A stretch of DNA of 64,000 nt, from positions 1-64,000 of the forward strand of contig NZ_AQUZ01000040.1 of the NCBI RefSeq assembly GCF_000372465.1, in the 5' to 3' direction. Source of the stretch: Kribbella catacumbae DSM 19601. Its GTDB lineage: Bacteria > Actinomycetota > Actinomycetes > Propionibacteriales > Kribbellaceae. Within the stretch, counting starts at the first letter, position 1, and each line of letters begins with the position of its first letter. Positions 41,719 to 50,185 of the stretch are shown piece after piece. A model generated the notes under the pieces. The model did no database searches. It was not told the origin of the DNA and was given only the letters and a program-made list of their open reading frames with translations. The position numbers and the translations under genes were made by a program.

Positions 41719-43023
41719 ATGAAGTGGCTCCTGGCAACGCCGGCCTTACTCGTGGCGGCACTGCTGCCCCTGTCCACGGTGACCGCGACCGCGGCTCCAC
41801 CCAGTCCGGTGCCCGCGCTGACCCGAGCGGCGCAGCCGATCCGCAGTACCGATGCGGGCGGCAGCCTGCGGGACCTGAAGCCGCTGACCGCGATGGTGGG
41901 GAACGCACGGGTCGTCGGAGTCGGCGAGGCCACCCACAGCTCGAGCGAGTTCTTCACCCTCAAACACAAGATCTTCCGTTCGCTCGTCGAGGAGAGGGGC
42001 TTCACAGCGTTCGCCCTCGAAGCGCCATGGAGCACCGGCCTCGAGCTCGACCGGTACGTCGTCAGCGGGGTCGGCGATCCGCGCGAGATCATGCGCAGCC
42101 AGTTCCAGGACGCGTACAAGTTCTGGAACGCGCAGGAGTATCTCGACCTGATCGAGTGGATGCGCTCCTACAACCGCACTCACGCCCGCAAGCTCCACTT
42201 CGTCGGCAACGACGTCGGCTACGCCAGCCCCGCCCTGCTCGACCGAGTCATCAGCTACGTCGGCAAGACTCGCCCGTCCCAGCTCCCCGAGATCAAGAGC
42301 CTGTACGCCGCTATCCGCTCCGACGCGGAGTACAAGGACTGGAGCGCGGCGTACTTCGGTAAGCCGCTGGCCGAGCGGGTCAAGATCGAGGCGGCCGCCC
42401 GACGGGCCGTAGTACTGGTCGAGTCGTTGCCGGCCGGTCCTCAGCGGACCTGGGCGCTGCAACATGCCCGGGCGATCTGGCAGGTCTCGAAGCTCTACTC
42501 CTTCGACGTCACGAACCCGGAGGAGACCCCGAAGGCGATGTACTTCCGCGACGAAGCCATGGCGGACAACACGGCCTGGTGGGCTCGCGCGACCGGGGCG
42601 AAGGTCATGCTGTCGGCGCACAACGGGCACATCGCGCTGGAGTCGAACTCGCCGAAGGAGTACCCGACGGTCCAGGGCCAGTTCCTGCGCGAGCAGCTCG
42701 GCCGGGACTACGTGAACATCGGCTTCTCCTTCGATCACGGCTCGTTCAACGCCCACGACACCTCGACCGGCGAACTCCGCGTCTTCAACCTGCCGCCGGC
42801 CGCGCCGGGCAGCAACGAGTACACCCTCGACAAGGTCCCGTACCGCGACTACTTCGTTGATCTGCGCCGACTGCCCGCCGGGACTCGCGCCTGGCTCGCC
42901 GTACCCCGGCTGACGCGCGACATCGGCACCGGCTACCCGTGGCCGGAGCTGCCGACGCGGCTCTCCCACACGTACGACGTCCTCATCCACCTCAACGAGA
43001 TCTCCGCGGCGCATCTCCGCTAA
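41719..43023 (+). CDS. Secreted erythromycin esterase family protein
   Basis: 434 residues. The start ATG 41719 follows CGGAGGA. KWLLATPALLVAALLPLSTV is a signal peptide with a likely cut near TATAA. VVGVGEATHSSSEFFTLKHK has the catalytic Glu and His of the Ere family, with ALEAPWSTGLELDRYV, FVGNDVGY and SAHNGHIALESN following in order. Members hydrolyse macrolide lactones or unknown esters; export suggests an environmental substrate. Macrolide resistance is not shown. A perfect terminator follows. Confidence 0.88.
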   Translation: MKWLLATPALLVAALLPLSTVTATAAPPSPVPALTRAAQPIRSTDAGGSLRDLKPLTAMVGNARVVGVGEATHSSSEFFTLKHKIFRSLVEERGFTAFALEAPWSTGLELDRYVVSGVGDPREIMRSQFQDAYKFWNAQEYLDLIEWMRSYNRTHARKLHFVGNDVGYASPALLDRVISYVGKTRPSQLPEIKSLYAAIRSDAEYKDWSAAYFGKPLAERVKIEAAARRAVVLVESLPAGPQRTWALQHARAIWQVSKLYSFDVTNPEETPKAMYFRDEAMADNTAWWARATGAKVMLSAHNGHIALESNSPKEYPTVQGQFLREQLGRDYVNIGFSFDHGSFNAHDTSTGELRVFNLPPAAPGSNEYTLDKVPYRDYFVDLRRLPAGTRAWLAVPRLTRDIGTGYPWPELPTRLSHTYDVLIHLNEISAAHLR

Positions 43024-43027
43024 CGCA

Positions 43028-43060
43028 CGAAGGGAACCCGAGAGCCTCGGGTTCCCTTCG
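43028..43060. terminator. Perfect 15-bp hairpin between convergent genes
   Basis: CGAAGGGAACCCGAG, loop AGC and CTCGGGTTCCCTTCG form a flawless stem. It lies 5 bases after the esterase stop and 5 before the ABC permease stop, so it can serve both strands. Confidence 0.88.
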
Positions 43061-43065
43061 TAGTG

Positions 43066-43878
43066 TCAGTCGGCCGAGCGGAGCATCGTGCGGATCCCGA
43101 CCGTCAGGCCGGCCGCGACGGTGACCAGGCCGGCGATCCAACCCCAGAGCACGGTCGTCGAGCTGACATCGCCGGCGAACAGCGTCCGCTCGGCGTCGAC
43201 CAGGTAGGACAGCGGGTTGAACTTCGACGCGACCCGCATCCACTCCGGCCCGGTCTCCAGCGGCAGCAGCATCCCGGACAGGATCATCAGCGGGAACAGG
43301 AAAGTCTGCTGCACCACCCAGAACATCCAGTCCTGCTTGCGGACCGCGATCGCCAGCGCGTAGCTGAACGAGCCCAGTCCGATCCCGAACACGGCCAGCA
43401 GCGCCAGCCCGACGACCGCACCGCCCAGGTGCAGGTCGAAGCCGAACGGGATCATCACCGCGACCACGATCACCGCCTGCCCGAACAGCGGCACCATCTC
43501 CTTCAGCGCCCGCCCGATCAGCAGCGACGAGCGGGACAACGGCGTCACCAGCATCCGCTCGTGCGCGCCGGTCTGGAACTCGAACAGCAGGTTCGACCCG
43601 GTGGCCGACGTACCGAACAAGGTCGTCATCACCAGGATGGCCGGCACGAACCACTGCCAGACGCCGCCGTCGAGCGTGCCGCCGAGCGATCCCGCCAGCA
43701 GCGGGCCGAACAGGGCCAGGAAGACGAGTGGCTGGATCATCCCGAAGATCAACGAGAACGGGTCGTGCAGGACCGGCTTCAGCTCGCGCCGCATCACGAT
43801 CGACGTGTCGCGGAAGAGGTTCCGCTTGACGGACCGGGTGATCTCGACAGCGACGGTGGGAACGGTGAGGGTGCTCAT
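43066..43878 (-). CDS. ABC-2 type transporter permease (DrrB-like)
   Basis: 270 residues with six transmembrane helices. MRRELKPVLHDPFSLIFGMI and QPLVFLALFGPLLAGSLGG form the first helices; LFEFQTGAHERMLVTPLSRS is the ABC-2 coupling segment. KFNPLSYLVDAERTLFAGD is also typical. ATG 43878 overlaps the ATPase stop by 4 bp. It forms an exporter with the ATPase at 43875-44849. Confidence 0.93.
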   Translation of the reverse strand: MSTLTVPTVAVEITRSVKRNLFRDTSIVMRRELKPVLHDPFSLIFGMIQPLVFLALFGPLLAGSLGGTLDGGVWQWFVPAILVMTTLFGTSATGSNLLFEFQTGAHERMLVTPLSRSSLLIGRALKEMVPLFGQAVIVVAVMIPFGFDLHLGGAVVGLALLAVFGIGLGSFSYALAIAVRKQDWMFWVVQQTFLFPLMILSGMLLPLETGPEWMRVASKFNPLSYLVDAERTLFAGDVSSTTVLWGWIAGLVTVAAGLTVGIRTMLRSAD

Positions 43879-44849
43879 GCTGCGGCCTTTCCATTGGCGT
43901 CGGCCTCGCGGAGGCTGCGGCCGGTGAGATTGAGGAACACGTCATCGAGCGTCGGCCGGATCACCTGCGCCGCAGCCACCGGTACTCCGGTCCGCTGGGC
44001 AGCGCCGATCAGTTCGGGCAGAGCCTCCGGCCCGTTCGCCACTCGCACGCTGATCTGGTCGCCCTGGGCAACCACATCTCTTGCACCAAGCAACTGTTCT
44101 GTGAGCTCGGCGGCTCGTGCGAGGTTGCCAGGGGCAACGGTGAGGAGGAGCTGGTCGCCCGCCAGCTTCGCCTTCAAGGCATCGGCGGTGTCATCGGCGA
44201 TCACCTCGCCGTGGTCGACCACGACGACCCGCTCGGCCATCGAGTCCGCTTCATCCAGGTAATGAGTGGTGAGCACGATCGTCATCGAGTACTGCTCGCG
44301 CATCCGCAGGATGTGGTCCCACAGGTTGGCCCGGTTCTGCGGGTCCAGCCCGGTCGACGGCTCGTCCAGGAACAGCAGCCCGGGTGCGTGCACCAGGCCC
44401 ATCGCGACATCCAGCCGGCGACGCTGACCACCGGACAGCTCGGACACCTTGCGCCGGGCCAGCTCGCCGAGCTCGAGTGATTCGAGCAGCTCCTCACTCC
44501 GGCGCTTCGCGGACCGCGAGTCGAGACCGTAGATCACGCCTTGGCCATAGAGCTCGTCGCGGACCCGTTGCGAGTGGCCCGCGCCGTTGCCCTGGCCGAC
44601 GTACCCGATCTGCCGGCGTACCTGGCCCGGATCGGTGCTGACGTCGTACCCGGCGACCTTCGCCGTGCCGGAGGTCGGGGCGATCAGGGTGGTGAGCATC
44701 CGCAGGGTCGTCGTCTTGCCGGCGCCGTTCGGGCCGAGGACGGCGACGAGCTCGCCCGGCTCGACGTCCAGGCTGATGCCACGAACCGCGTGCACGGTCT
44801 CGGTACGGCTCACCACGAAGTCCTTGGTGAGCTCTCGGGTGCTGATCAC
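43875..44849 (-). CDS. ABC transporter ATP-binding protein (DrrA-like)
   Basis: 324 residues. VAVLGPNGAGKTTTLRMLTT is Walker A, VSELSGGQRRRLDVAMGLVH the signature, LLFLDEPSTGLDPQNRA Walker B, and VLTTHYLDEAD the switch. The long C-terminal part (RPTLDDVFLNLTGRSLR) is the DrrA-type extension. GTG 44849 has AAGGAG six bases upstream; a longer ATG start at 44879 lacks one. It likely exports a drug or lipid. It is divergent from the WYL regulator. Confidence 0.94.
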   Translation of the reverse strand: MISTRELTKDFVVSRTETVHAVRGISLDVEPGELVAVLGPNGAGKTTTLRMLTTLIAPTSGTAKVAGYDVSTDPGQVRRQIGYVGQGNGAGHSQRVRDELYGQGVIYGLDSRSAKRRSEELLESLELGELARRKVSELSGGQRRRLDVAMGLVHAPGLLFLDEPSTGLDPQNRANLWDHILRMREQYSMTIVLTTHYLDEADSMAERVVVVDHGEVIADDTADALKAKLAGDQLLLTVAPGNLARAAELTEQLLGARDVVAQGDQISVRVANGPEALPELIGAAQRTGVPVAAAQVIRPTLDDVFLNLTGRSLREADANGKAAA

Positions 44850-44939
44850 GATGTCTCCTTGAGATCTTGGGGCTGACATCACGAACATTTCCAGCAGTAG
44901 AGGACAGGTTCTGACCGTTACCCATGGCAATCTGAGGTC

Positions 44940-45908
44940 ATGTCCGAAACCTCGGCTCGACTCCTCTCGCTGCTGTCCCTGCTTCAGGCCCGCCGCGACT
45001 GGCCGGGCGCGCTGCTGGCCGAACGGCTGGAGGTGAGCCCGCGCACGGTCCGCCGCGACGTGGACCGCCTGCGCGACCTCGGCTACCCGGTCCGCGCGAG
45101 CAAAGGGCCGGACGGTGGCTACCGTCTCGACGCGGGCGCCGACCTGCCCCCGCTGCTCTTCGATGACGACCAGGCGATCGCGGTCGCCGTTGCGCTGCAG
45201 ACCGCGACGACCTCGGTCACCGGCATCGAGGAAGGCGCCCTGCGCGCACTCGCCACGGTCCGCCAGGTGATGCCGGCGCGCTTGCGCCAACGCGTCGACG
45301 CACTCCAGGTGACCACCGTCGACAAGTACCCCGATTCGCGCCGGACGAAGGTGAACTCCGAGCACCTGATCGCGATCGGTACCGCGCTGCGTGCCCGCGA
45401 AGTACTGCGCTTCGACTACGCCTCGCCGGGCGCGACGGAGGGGGAGTGGGTGCCACCACGCAAGGTCGAGCCACACCACCTGGTCACCTGGGGCGGACGC
45501 TGGTACCTGGTCGGCTGGGACCTCGACCGCAACGACTGGCGCACCTTCCGAGTGGACCGCATGCTCCCCAAGACGCCGACCGGCCCACGCTTCACCCCAC
45601 GCGAGCTGCCCGCCCCCGACATCTCGACGTACATCTCGAGCCGTTTCAAAACCCAGGACCAGTGGCCGTGCCGCGGGACGGCGATCCTGCAGGCGAAGGC
45701 CTCCGACATCGCCCGCTGGTCCGGCCGCGACTCCGTGGTGGAAGAGATCACGGAAACCACCTGCCGCCTGACCATGAACGGCTGGTCCTGGACCGGCCTG
45801 GCCGCCAACTTCGGCATGTTCGAAACCGACCTGGAATTCACCGGCCCCCAAGAACTAAAAGACGCCGCCACCCACCTCGCCGCCCGCTACACGACCGCGG
45901 CTTCCTAG
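44940..45908 (+). CDS. WYL-domain transcriptional regulator
   Basis: 322 residues. LLSLLSLLQARRDWPGALLA and RTVRRDVDRLRDLGYPVRAS form the HTH; KVEPHHLVTWGGRWYLVGWD and DWRTFRVDRM the WYL domain; a WCX-like tail follows. It is divergent from the DrrAB-like exporter, with 90 bp between the starts, and probably controls it. It has the same architecture and length as the WYL protein at 32804. Confidence 0.92.
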   Translation: MSETSARLLSLLSLLQARRDWPGALLAERLEVSPRTVRRDVDRLRDLGYPVRASKGPDGGYRLDAGADLPPLLFDDDQAIAVAVALQTATTSVTGIEEGALRALATVRQVMPARLRQRVDALQVTTVDKYPDSRRTKVNSEHLIAIGTALRAREVLRFDYASPGATEGEWVPPRKVEPHHLVTWGGRWYLVGWDLDRNDWRTFRVDRMLPKTPTGPRFTPRELPAPDISTYISSRFKTQDQWPCRGTAILQAKASDIARWSGRDSVVEEITETTCRLTMNGWSWTGLAANFGMFETDLEFTGPQELKDAATHLAARYTTAAS

Positions 45909-45934
45909 GCACATACGAACCAGGCGATGAAACA

Positions 45935-45965
45935 TTGACGTAATGATTGTATCAATCTAGATTGA
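45935..45965 (+). promoter_or_regulatory. Promoter of the Fic gene overlapped by a palindrome
   Basis: TTGACG (45935-45940), a 17-bp spacer and TAGATT (45958-45963) form a near-ideal sigma-70-type promoter. The -10 lies inside the perfect palindrome TCAATC-TA-GATTGA (45952-45965). The ATG at 45970 is only 7 bases beyond the -10, so the mRNA should be leaderless. Confidence 0.6.
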
Positions 45966-45969
45966 AGTC

Positions 45970-47106
45970 ATGCTTTTCCCGACTCCAGCTCTCAGTGCTG
46001 CTGACGAGCGTGTTCTCGCCGAGATCGACCGGATGCGGGAAGCGCTGCGTCACCAGGTGCGGGCGACTCCCACCAAATGGACGGCCGGTCTGCGGAAGTT
46101 CCTGACCGCCGATGCCGTGGCGGGATCCAACTCGATCGAGGGGTTCAAGGTTTCGACAGTTGACGTCGAGGACCTGATGGCCGGTGAGCGCGATGTTGAG
46201 ATCTCCGACGAGAATCGCGAGGAGACGCTGGCCTACCAGCGCATGATGACTTATCTCCAGACGCTGCACGATGTCGAGGATTTCACCTACAGCAAGGGAT
46301 TTCTCAACGCGCTGCACTGGATGCTCCAAGGGCATCGACACACTGCCCGCAAGCCGGCCGGGCAATGGCGCAAGGGGGCTGTCTACGTCACCGATGTCCG
46401 CGATCCCAGCATTGCCGCCTATACGGCACCCCCCGCCGCCGAGCTCCCGGCGCTGATGGCAGAGCTGGTCGACTGGCTGAACGCGGAAGACTCCACGCAT
46501 CTCCTGGTCCGGGCCGGGATGGCGCACCTGCAGTTGGTCTCTATCCACCCCTGGGCCGACGGCAACGGGCGGATGTCCCGCTCGCTACAGACCTTGATGA
46601 TCGCGCGGGAAGGAGTGCTGGCGCCCGAGTTCTCGTCCATCGAGGCGTGGCTCGGGCGCCCCGGCAACACCTGGGAGTACTACCGGGAGCTCACCCTGCG
46701 CGGAGCCGTCTACCTTCCCGAGCAGGATGTCGCCAGCTGGATCCGTTTCAACCTCGTCGCCTATCACCAACAGGCACAGACCGTTCAGAGTCGTCTCGAC
46801 CGCTCCGCGCGGGTGTGGACGTTGCTTGGTGACTTCGTCAAGCAGGCAGGTCTCGACGAGCGCGTGATCAGCGCTCTACATGACATCGCCATGGAAGCCA
46901 GGGTCAGACGTTCTCGCTACGAACAGTCCGAGGGCCTCAATCGCCAACAGGCACAGCGTGATCTCCGAGACCTCGTGACGGCCCAGTTCCTCCAGCCGGT
47001 CGGCCGAACCCGGGCCCGGTACTACACCGCTGGTTCGCGCTTCCCAGAGCCGATCCTGGAGATTGCCCGTACGCCGATCACCCTGACGAATCCCTACAGC
47101 TCCTGA
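45970..47106 (+). CDS. Fic family protein, class II-like
   Basis: 378 residues. SIHPWADGNGRMSRSLQTLM contains the Fic core HPxxDGNGR-x2-R with the catalytic His. AGSNSIEGF near residue 55 provides an S-x3-E-G inhibitory helix before the Fic core, as in class II autoinhibited enzymes. A C-terminal winged-helix-like part (GLNRQQAQRDLRDLVTAQFL) may bind DNA. Fic enzymes transfer AMP to protein hydroxyls. The promoter palindrome suggests autoregulation. Confidence 0.92.
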   Translation: MLFPTPALSAADERVLAEIDRMREALRHQVRATPTKWTAGLRKFLTADAVAGSNSIEGFKVSTVDVEDLMAGERDVEISDENREETLAYQRMMTYLQTLHDVEDFTYSKGFLNALHWMLQGHRHTARKPAGQWRKGAVYVTDVRDPSIAAYTAPPAAELPALMAELVDWLNAEDSTHLLVRAGMAHLQLVSIHPWADGNGRMSRSLQTLMIAREGVLAPEFSSIEAWLGRPGNTWEYYRELTLRGAVYLPEQDVASWIRFNLVAYHQQAQTVQSRLDRSARVWTLLGDFVKQAGLDERVISALHDIAMEARVRRSRYEQSEGLNRQQAQRDLRDLVTAQFLQPVGRTRARYYTAGSRFPEPILEIARTPITLTNPYSS

Positions 47107-47108
47107 GG

Positions 47109-47918
47109 TCAGTACAGGATCGGGTTCAAGGGGGAGGAGATTTTGTCGCCGGGGCGGTTGCCGGGCATCCAGGTGGTTAGGTCGGCTTCCTGGTAGGTGT
47201 TGGCGGGTGGGGTGATCTCCATGGACGCGTCTACGTAGATGATCGTCATCACCCGGCGCGGTACGTCGGTGTTGTTCGCCGCGGCGTGGTGGAAGGTCCA
47301 GCCGAGGTGGTAGCTGACTTCGCCCAGCTCGTACGGCTCGGAGATCTGCGGGAAGTTCTGATCGGCGAGCGCCTCCTGCAGTACGCGCTCGGACTCGTCG
47401 CTGATCTGCAGGTCCCGGCCGTGCTCGAAGCGATGACTTCCGGCGGCGAACGCGAGTGGGCCCATCTCCATCGGGGTTTCCTGCAGCGGGATCCACACCG
47501 TCACGCATCGATCGGTCGCGAACGGCCAGTAGTACTGGTCCGCATGCCAAGGCGTGACGCCACCGCCGGACTCCTTGTAGAGCGCCTGATCGTGGTAAAG
47601 CCGCACCGACGGTACGCCGAGCAGCTGCGCCGCGATCCGCGCCAGCCGAGGTGACGACACGAACTCCAGCACCTGCTCGCTGTCCTGCCAGAGGTTCATC
47701 ACCTGGAGGAAGGCTTTGCCGTAGGTGTCGCGTTCCTCCAGCGGCAGGTGCTGGGTGTTCAGCTCGATCACCTTGCCGGAGATCTCCGCCTCGTACGCCG
47801 CGATGGTCTCCGGCGTCAGCACCCGCTTGAGCTTCACGAAGCCCTGCTCGGCGAAGGCGGCGACCGAGGTCCGGCTCAGGCTGTAGTCGGTCTCGAGTTC
47901 GGAGCGGGTCACGGTCAT
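47109..47918 (-). CDS. Phytanoyl-CoA dioxygenase (PhyH) family protein
   Basis: 269 residues. TPWHADQYYWPFATDR has the H-x-D iron-binding pair and GWTFHHAAANNT supplies the distal His. This is a Fe(II)/2-oxoglutarate oxygenase fold. AFAEQGFVKLKRVLTPETIA is the usual N-terminus. The substrate is unknown; actinomycete members often act in natural-product or osmolyte hydroxylation. It is convergent with the Fic gene and nothing obvious is co-transcribed. Confidence 0.9.
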   Translation of the reverse strand: MTVTRSELETDYSLSRTSVAAFAEQGFVKLKRVLTPETIAAYEAEISGKVIELNTQHLPLEERDTYGKAFLQVMNLWQDSEQVLEFVSSPRLARIAAQLLGVPSVRLYHDQALYKESGGGVTPWHADQYYWPFATDRCVTVWIPLQETPMEMGPLAFAAGSHRFEHGRDLQISDESERVLQEALADQNFPQISEPYELGEVSYHLGWTFHHAAANNTDVPRRVMTIIYVDASMEITPPANTYQEADLTTWMPGNRPGDKISSPLNPILY

Positions 47919-48010
47919 CCCACCACCCTCAGGGGTGCGGTCTAACGATGTAAAGGTGAGAGATCAACTTTTTCGTTCAAACCGGGCTAGTCCGGCCGAC
48001 CGGGGCTTGC

Positions 48011-48961
48011 TCAGCGACCCGCGAAGTGCTCAATGGCGGCCAGCACCAGATCGGAGACGCTCGCCTGCCCGGCACCGTGTCCGGCATCGCCGACGATATG
48101 CAGCTCGGCATCCGGCCAGGCCTGCGCCATCCGCCAGGCACTGTCCGGCGGACTGCTGATGTCGAGCCGGCCAGTGATGAGCACCCCAGGAATCCCCGCC
48201 AGCTTGCCCGCGTCGCGGACCAACGCGCCGTCCTCGAGCCAGCCAGCGTGACCCCAGTAGTGCGATACGAGCCGCGCGAACCGCAGCCGGAAGATCGGAT
48301 CCTGATACCGGGGGTCCGGCTTGTACCCCTGGTACGTCGCCACATGCGTGTCCTCCCACTCGCACCAAGCGCGAGCAGCCCTGTCCCGCACAGCCGGGTC
48401 GGGATCGTGCAGCATCCGGCTATAGGCCAGTGCGAGATTCCCGTCCCGCTCCTCAACCGGTACGACGTCCCGGAACCGCGTCCACTCCTCGGGGAAGATC
48501 CGGCCCATCTCCCGGGTGAGCCACTCGACCTCCCGCGGCGTCGAGGTCGTCACGCTGAAGAGGACGATCTCGGAGACCGACGACGGGTGCTGCTCGGCGT
48601 ACGCGAAGGCGAGGGTCGCGCCCCACGACGCTCCCAGGACGAGCCACTTCTCGATGCCGAGGTGGTTGCGCAACCGCTCGATGTCGGCGACCAGATGCCA
48701 GGTGGTGTTGACGCTCAGATCGGCGTCCGGCTCAGCGGCATCCGGCGTACTGCGGCCGCAGCCGCGCTGGTCGAACAGCACGATCCTGTACTTCGCCGGG
48801 TCGAAGAAGCGACGCCAGAACGGCCCGGCCCCCGAGCCTGGCCCGCCGTGCAGGACGACGGCCGGCTTGCCGTCGGGGTTGCCGCAGACCTCCCAGTAGA
48901 CGAGCTGGCCGTCTCCCACGTCGAGCTGTCCGTGGTCGTACGGCTCGGTCTCCGGGTGCAT
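48011..48961 (-). CDS. pip: Proline iminopeptidase
   Basis: 316 residues from ATG 48961 behind GGAGG. VVLHGGPGSGAGPFWRRFFD is the oxyanion HGGPG motif, FDQRGCGRSTPDA is typical of S33 peptidases, VLGASWGATLAFAYAEQHPS carries the nucleophilic Ser, and VGDAGHGAGQAS the catalytic His. It cleaves N-terminal proline from peptides in the cytoplasm. It is divergent from a MarR gene, with a 14-bp palindrome between. Confidence 0.94.
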   Translation of the reverse strand: MHPETEPYDHGQLDVGDGQLVYWEVCGNPDGKPAVVLHGGPGSGAGPFWRRFFDPAKYRIVLFDQRGCGRSTPDAAEPDADLSVNTTWHLVADIERLRNHLGIEKWLVLGASWGATLAFAYAEQHPSSVSEIVLFSVTTSTPREVEWLTREMGRIFPEEWTRFRDVVPVEERDGNLALAYSRMLHDPDPAVRDRAARAWCEWEDTHVATYQGYKPDPRYQDPIFRLRFARLVSHYWGHAGWLEDGALVRDAGKLAGIPGVLITGRLDISSPPDSAWRMAQAWPDAELHIVGDAGHGAGQASVSDLVLAAIEHFAGR

Positions 48962-48981
48962 CGGTGCCTCCGCCCTAGATG

Positions 48982-48995
48982 TAACAGTGCTGTTA
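48982..48995. promoter_or_regulatory. MarR-type operator TAACAG-TG-CTGTTA
   Basis: A 14-bp palindrome with 6-bp arms lies between the divergent pip and MarR genes. It is 10 bp before the MarR ATG and 20 bp from the pip start, so the MarR protein could shut off both. Confidence 0.7.
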
Positions 48996-49005
48996 GATTA
49001 CCTGC

Positions 49006-49527
49006 ATGGAAGGCGCGATCGGTACCCGATTACGGCACGTGCTCGAACTGCTCGACGGTGACGTGGCGAAGGTCTACCTGGAGCTCGGCCTGCCGGAGTA
49101 CCGGCCGAGGTTCTCGCCGATCGTCCGGACGCTGGTCGCCGAAGGCCCGCTACCGATCCGGGCGCTGGCCGCGGCGGTCGGCGTGACGCACTCCGCCGCG
49201 AGCCAGACGGTTGCCCAGCTCAACCGTTCGGGCTTTGTCACGCTCGAGCCCGGCACGGATGCGCGGCAGCGGATCGTGCAGCTCACTGACAAGACCCGCG
49301 AACTGCTGCCCACCATCGAGGCCGAGTGGCAGGCGACCACCGCCGCGATGGCCGAGCTGGACGCCGAGCTCTCGATGCCACTCGGCCGGCTTCTCGACGA
49401 GGTGATCGCCGCGGTCGAGGGCCGCCCGTTCCACCAGCGAATCGGCTCACAGAGCCCGGTCGGCGGTGTCGGCCAGGCGTCAAGCGGCGTCGTGGAAAAC
49501 CAGCCCGACAGTGTGCCGGATCCCTGA
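49006..49527 (+). CDS. MarR family transcriptional regulator
   Basis: 173 residues. SPIVRTLVAEGPLPIRALAA and VGVTHSAASQTVAQLNRSGF form the winged helix. VTLEPGTDARQRIVQLTDKT is the MarR wing. The last 30 residues are low complexity and overlap the end of the convergent oxygenase gene by 48 bp. It likely represses itself and pip. Confidence 0.9.
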   Translation: MEGAIGTRLRHVLELLDGDVAKVYLELGLPEYRPRFSPIVRTLVAEGPLPIRALAAAVGVTHSAASQTVAQLNRSGFVTLEPGTDARQRIVQLTDKTRELLPTIEAEWQATTAAMAELDAELSMPLGRLLDEVIAAVEGRPFHQRIGSQSPVGGVGQASSGVVENQPDSVPDP

Positions 49528-50151
49528 CCTGACGGTGCTGACGCCATGCCGGACGGGCGAGGCCGACCAGCCGCGCGCCGACTTCACCGGTCGATCGCGC
49601 GTGGTGAAGATCAGCCCCTGCCCCTGAGGCAGCATCGTGACGGTGCCCCGCGACTGCGCCCGCGGCCGCTGCTCGACCAGCAGGAACTCGCCGCCTTCAT
49701 GGTCGACGCCCGGCCGGTTCAGCCCGATCACGATCTGCAGCGGGAACACAAGCTCGCCGTACAGGTCGCGGTGCAAGGCGTTCCAGTCGCCGGCCTGGTA
49801 CTTGAGCAGGATCGGCGTGGGCTTCGTCTGGCCCGCTCGGTGACAGTCGTCGAGCCACTCTTCGAGGGTGTCCGGCCAGGGCGCCGGGCGGTTGAGCTTG
49901 GCGGCCCACTCGCGGGCGACCGGGAGCAATTGCGGGTAGTACTCCTCCCGGAGCTTGGCGACGACGTCGGGGAGCGGGTGGTCGAAGTACCGGTACTGTC
50001 CCGAGCCGAAGCGGTAGCGGGCCATGTCGATGGTGGAGCGGAAGCGCGCGACTTCGTCGTACAGGCCGGAGATCTCCTCGCACTGCTCGGGCGTGAGCAG
50101 GGGTGGCGTCAGCGCGCAGCCGTGTTCGTCGAGTTCTTCTCTCCAGTTCAT
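49480..50151 (-). CDS. 2-oxoglutarate/Fe(II) oxygenase family protein
   Basis: 223 residues from ATG 50151. WNALHRDLYGELVFPLQIVI has the H-x-D pair, GGEFLLVEQRPRAQSRGTVT continues the jelly roll, and GIRHTVGLVFHDAA gives the distal Arg/His region. It resembles proline-hydroxylase-type enzymes. The start lacks a clear ribosome site, but upstream in-frame sequence is low-complexity and overlaps the UbiA gene. The substrate is unknown. Confidence 0.85.
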   Translation of the reverse strand: MNWREELDEHGCALTPPLLTPEQCEEISGLYDEVARFRSTIDMARYRFGSGQYRYFDHPLPDVVAKLREEYYPQLLPVAREWAAKLNRPAPWPDTLEEWLDDCHRAGQTKPTPILLKYQAGDWNALHRDLYGELVFPLQIVIGLNRPGVDHEGGEFLLVEQRPRAQSRGTVTMLPQGQGLIFTTRDRPVKSARGWSASPVRHGVSTVRSGIRHTVGLVFHDAA

Positions 50152-50185
50152 ACCGATGGAACGGCTGGAACCGCCGTTGTGTGAG

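Noticed and set aside
41746..43014. Long minus-strand open frame over the esterase gene
   Set aside because: Antisense shadow; the plus strand has a signal peptide and Ere-family catalytic motifs.
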